Shown here: in pieces, positions 5,616 to 6,554 of the stretch
How positions within the stretch are numbered: position 1 is the stretch's first letter
How the letters are laid out: each line of letters starts with the position of its first letter
Source of the DNA: CAKVOD01 sp050872805
GTDB lineage: Bacteria; Bacillota; Clostridia; Christensenellales; UBA1242
DNA length: 6,554 nucleotides
Direction of reading: 5' to 3'
Assembly: GCA_050872805.1 (NCBI GenBank)
Contig: JBNMHN010000070.1
Span: forward strand, 1 to 6,554
Program-made: the position numbers and the translations under genes
Notes under the pieces: model-generated
Seen by the model: only the letters and a program-made list of their open reading frames with translations
Database searches by the model: none
Told to the model about the DNA's origin: nothing

Positions 5616-6554
5616 ATGGACGAAAATAAATTTGTTGAGCAAGAACTTGAGATGCTCAAATTTTGGCAAGACAATGATTGCTTTAAAAAATTACAAAAGA
5701 AAAACGCAGGGCGCGTCGCGTATCGTTGCTTGGATGGTCCAATCACCGCCAACAATAGTATGCGTTTGCACCACTGCTGGGGTAGAACACTCAAAGACGC
5801 GTATATAAAGTATAAGAGTATGCGCGGCTACTCCTGCCACTACCGCAACGGGTTTGACGGGCAAGGGCTGTGGGTCGAAGTCGAAGTCGAAAAAGAACTC
5901 GGTTTCAAAAACAAGCGCGACATTGAAAAATTTGGTATGGACAAGTTCACAAGCGCGTGTGTCGCACGTGTTGATAAGTTCTCAAAAATTATCACCGAGC
6001 AAAGTAAACGCCTTGGGCAATGGATGGACTGGGATAACTCATACTACACAAAAACGGACGAAAACATCGAGGGCATCTGGCACTTTTTGAAAGTTTGCCA
6101 CGACCGCGGCTGGATTGCGCAATCCGACCGCCCAATGCCGTGGTGTCCGCGTTGCGGAACATCACTCTCCGAGCACGAAATGACAGGTTCTTATAAAGAA
6201 GTAGAACACGAAACAATTTTTGCCAAAGCAAAAGTTGTCGAAGAAGATTTTGATATCCTAGTTTGGACAACTACACCGTGGACGCTTACTAGCAACGTCG
6301 CACTTGCAGTAAACCCAGACCTAGAGTACGTCAAAGTCGAATATGAAGGGGGCGAGCGCCCAATCGTTTTGGCAAAAAATGCACTACCTCATATGCCAAA
6401 AGACCGCAAAGTAATCGACAAATTCAAAGGTGATAAACTTTTGGGGCTACATTATGAAACATTCTTCCCAGAACTAAAATGTCAACAGGGTGTCGAACAC
6501 AAAGTCATCGCGTGGGATGAAGTCGTAGCGGACGAAGGTTCGGGCGTCGTACAC
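5616..6554 (+). CDS. ileS: Isoleucyl-tRNA synthetase, divergent type, 3' end outside window
   Basis: The first 313 codons of a class I synthetase, open to the window edge. The ATG at 5616 has AGAGG (5606-5610) 5 nt upstream, overlapping the alaS stop codon; the 8-nt gap points to one operon. The start of the Rossmann fold reads DGPITANNSMRLHHCWGRTLKDAYIKYKSMRGY; aligned to the usual DGPPYANGxxHIGH, the HIGH signature becomes RLHH (50-53). Next come NGFDGQGLWVEVEVEKELG (78-96) and RLGQWMDWDNSYYT (132-145). A Cys pair in PMPWCPRCGTSLSEHE (C177, C180) resembles the type-2 or eukaryote-like IleRS pattern. The CP1 editing domain starts with VWTTTPWTLTSN (216-227), the Thr-rich motif that clears misactivated Val. 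The frame ends in ADEGSGVVH, the second editing motif. The KMSKS loop, anticodon domain and any zinc tail are not visible. IleRS is favoured over ValRS by overall motif wording; confidence in class I I/V/L type is very high. Confidence 0.87.
   Translation, partial: MDENKFVEQELEMLKFWQDNDCFKKLQKKNAGRVAYRCLDGPITANNSMRLHHCWGRTLKDAYIKYKSMRGYSCHYRNGFDGQGLWVEVEVEKELGFKNKRDIEKFGMDKFTSACVARVDKFSKIITEQSKRLGQWMDWDNSYYTKTDENIEGIWHFLKVCHDRGWIAQSDRPMPWCPRCGTSLSEHEMTGSYKEVEHETIFAKAKVVEEDFDILVWTTTPWTLTSNVALAVNPDLEYVKVEYEGGERPIVLAKNALPHMPKDRKVIDKFKGDKLLGLHYETFFPELKCQQGVEHKVIAWDEVVADEGSGVVH

Overview
The window looks like chromosome from an uncultured, spore-forming member of the Firmicutes, probably Clostridia. 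The main evidence is the C-terminal part of SpoIIR, a protein confined to endospore formers. AAGGAGG-type ribosome binding sites, sigma-A-type promoters and a secreted protein with a Listeria-Bacteroides (InlB B) repeat agree with this. No insertion sequence, phage gene, CRISPR array, tRNA or rRNA is visible.

Layout. (1) Bases 1-236 (+): 3' part of spoIIR, cut by the window edge. (2) Bases 242-1768 (-): a membrane-anchored or secreted M1-family zinc metallopeptidase, convergent with spoIIR and separated from it by 5 bp. (3) Bases 1838-2140 (-): a 100-residue XRE-family repressor-like protein whose last codons form a probable bidirectional terminator. (4) Bases 2141-2303: a divergent promoter region with overlapping back-to-back promoters and two dyads that could be operators. 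(5) Bases 2304-3482 (+): a 392-residue exported protein with one InlB-type repeat and an unrecognised N-terminal region, closed by a strong terminator at 3500-3532. (6) Bases 3483-3816: no gene; it holds that terminator, a near-consensus promoter at 3570-3598 and a leader of about 210 nt with small hairpins but no T-box signature. (7) Bases 3817-5607 (+): a short alanyl-tRNA synthetase (596 residues) that stops right after its editing domain. (8) Bases 5616-6554 (+): the first 313 codons of a divergent isoleucyl-tRNA synthetase, cut by the window edge and probably co-transcribed with alaS.

The most notable part is the alaS-ileS pair. The AlaRS lacks the DHHA1/C-Ala region and has CSGPH where most AlaRS have CGGTH. 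The IleRS has RLHH where HIGH is expected. Both are intact reading frames that keep most other catalytic signatures, so they look like functional members of divergent subfamilies rather than decayed genes. From memory, similar forms occur in reduced bacterial lineages such as the candidate phyla radiation; no search was possible here. Whether they are the cell's only AlaRS and IleRS or second copies cannot be told from this window. The XRE gene and the divergent surface protein gene form a second possible unit, in which the repressor may control itself and the exported protein through the shared intergenic region.
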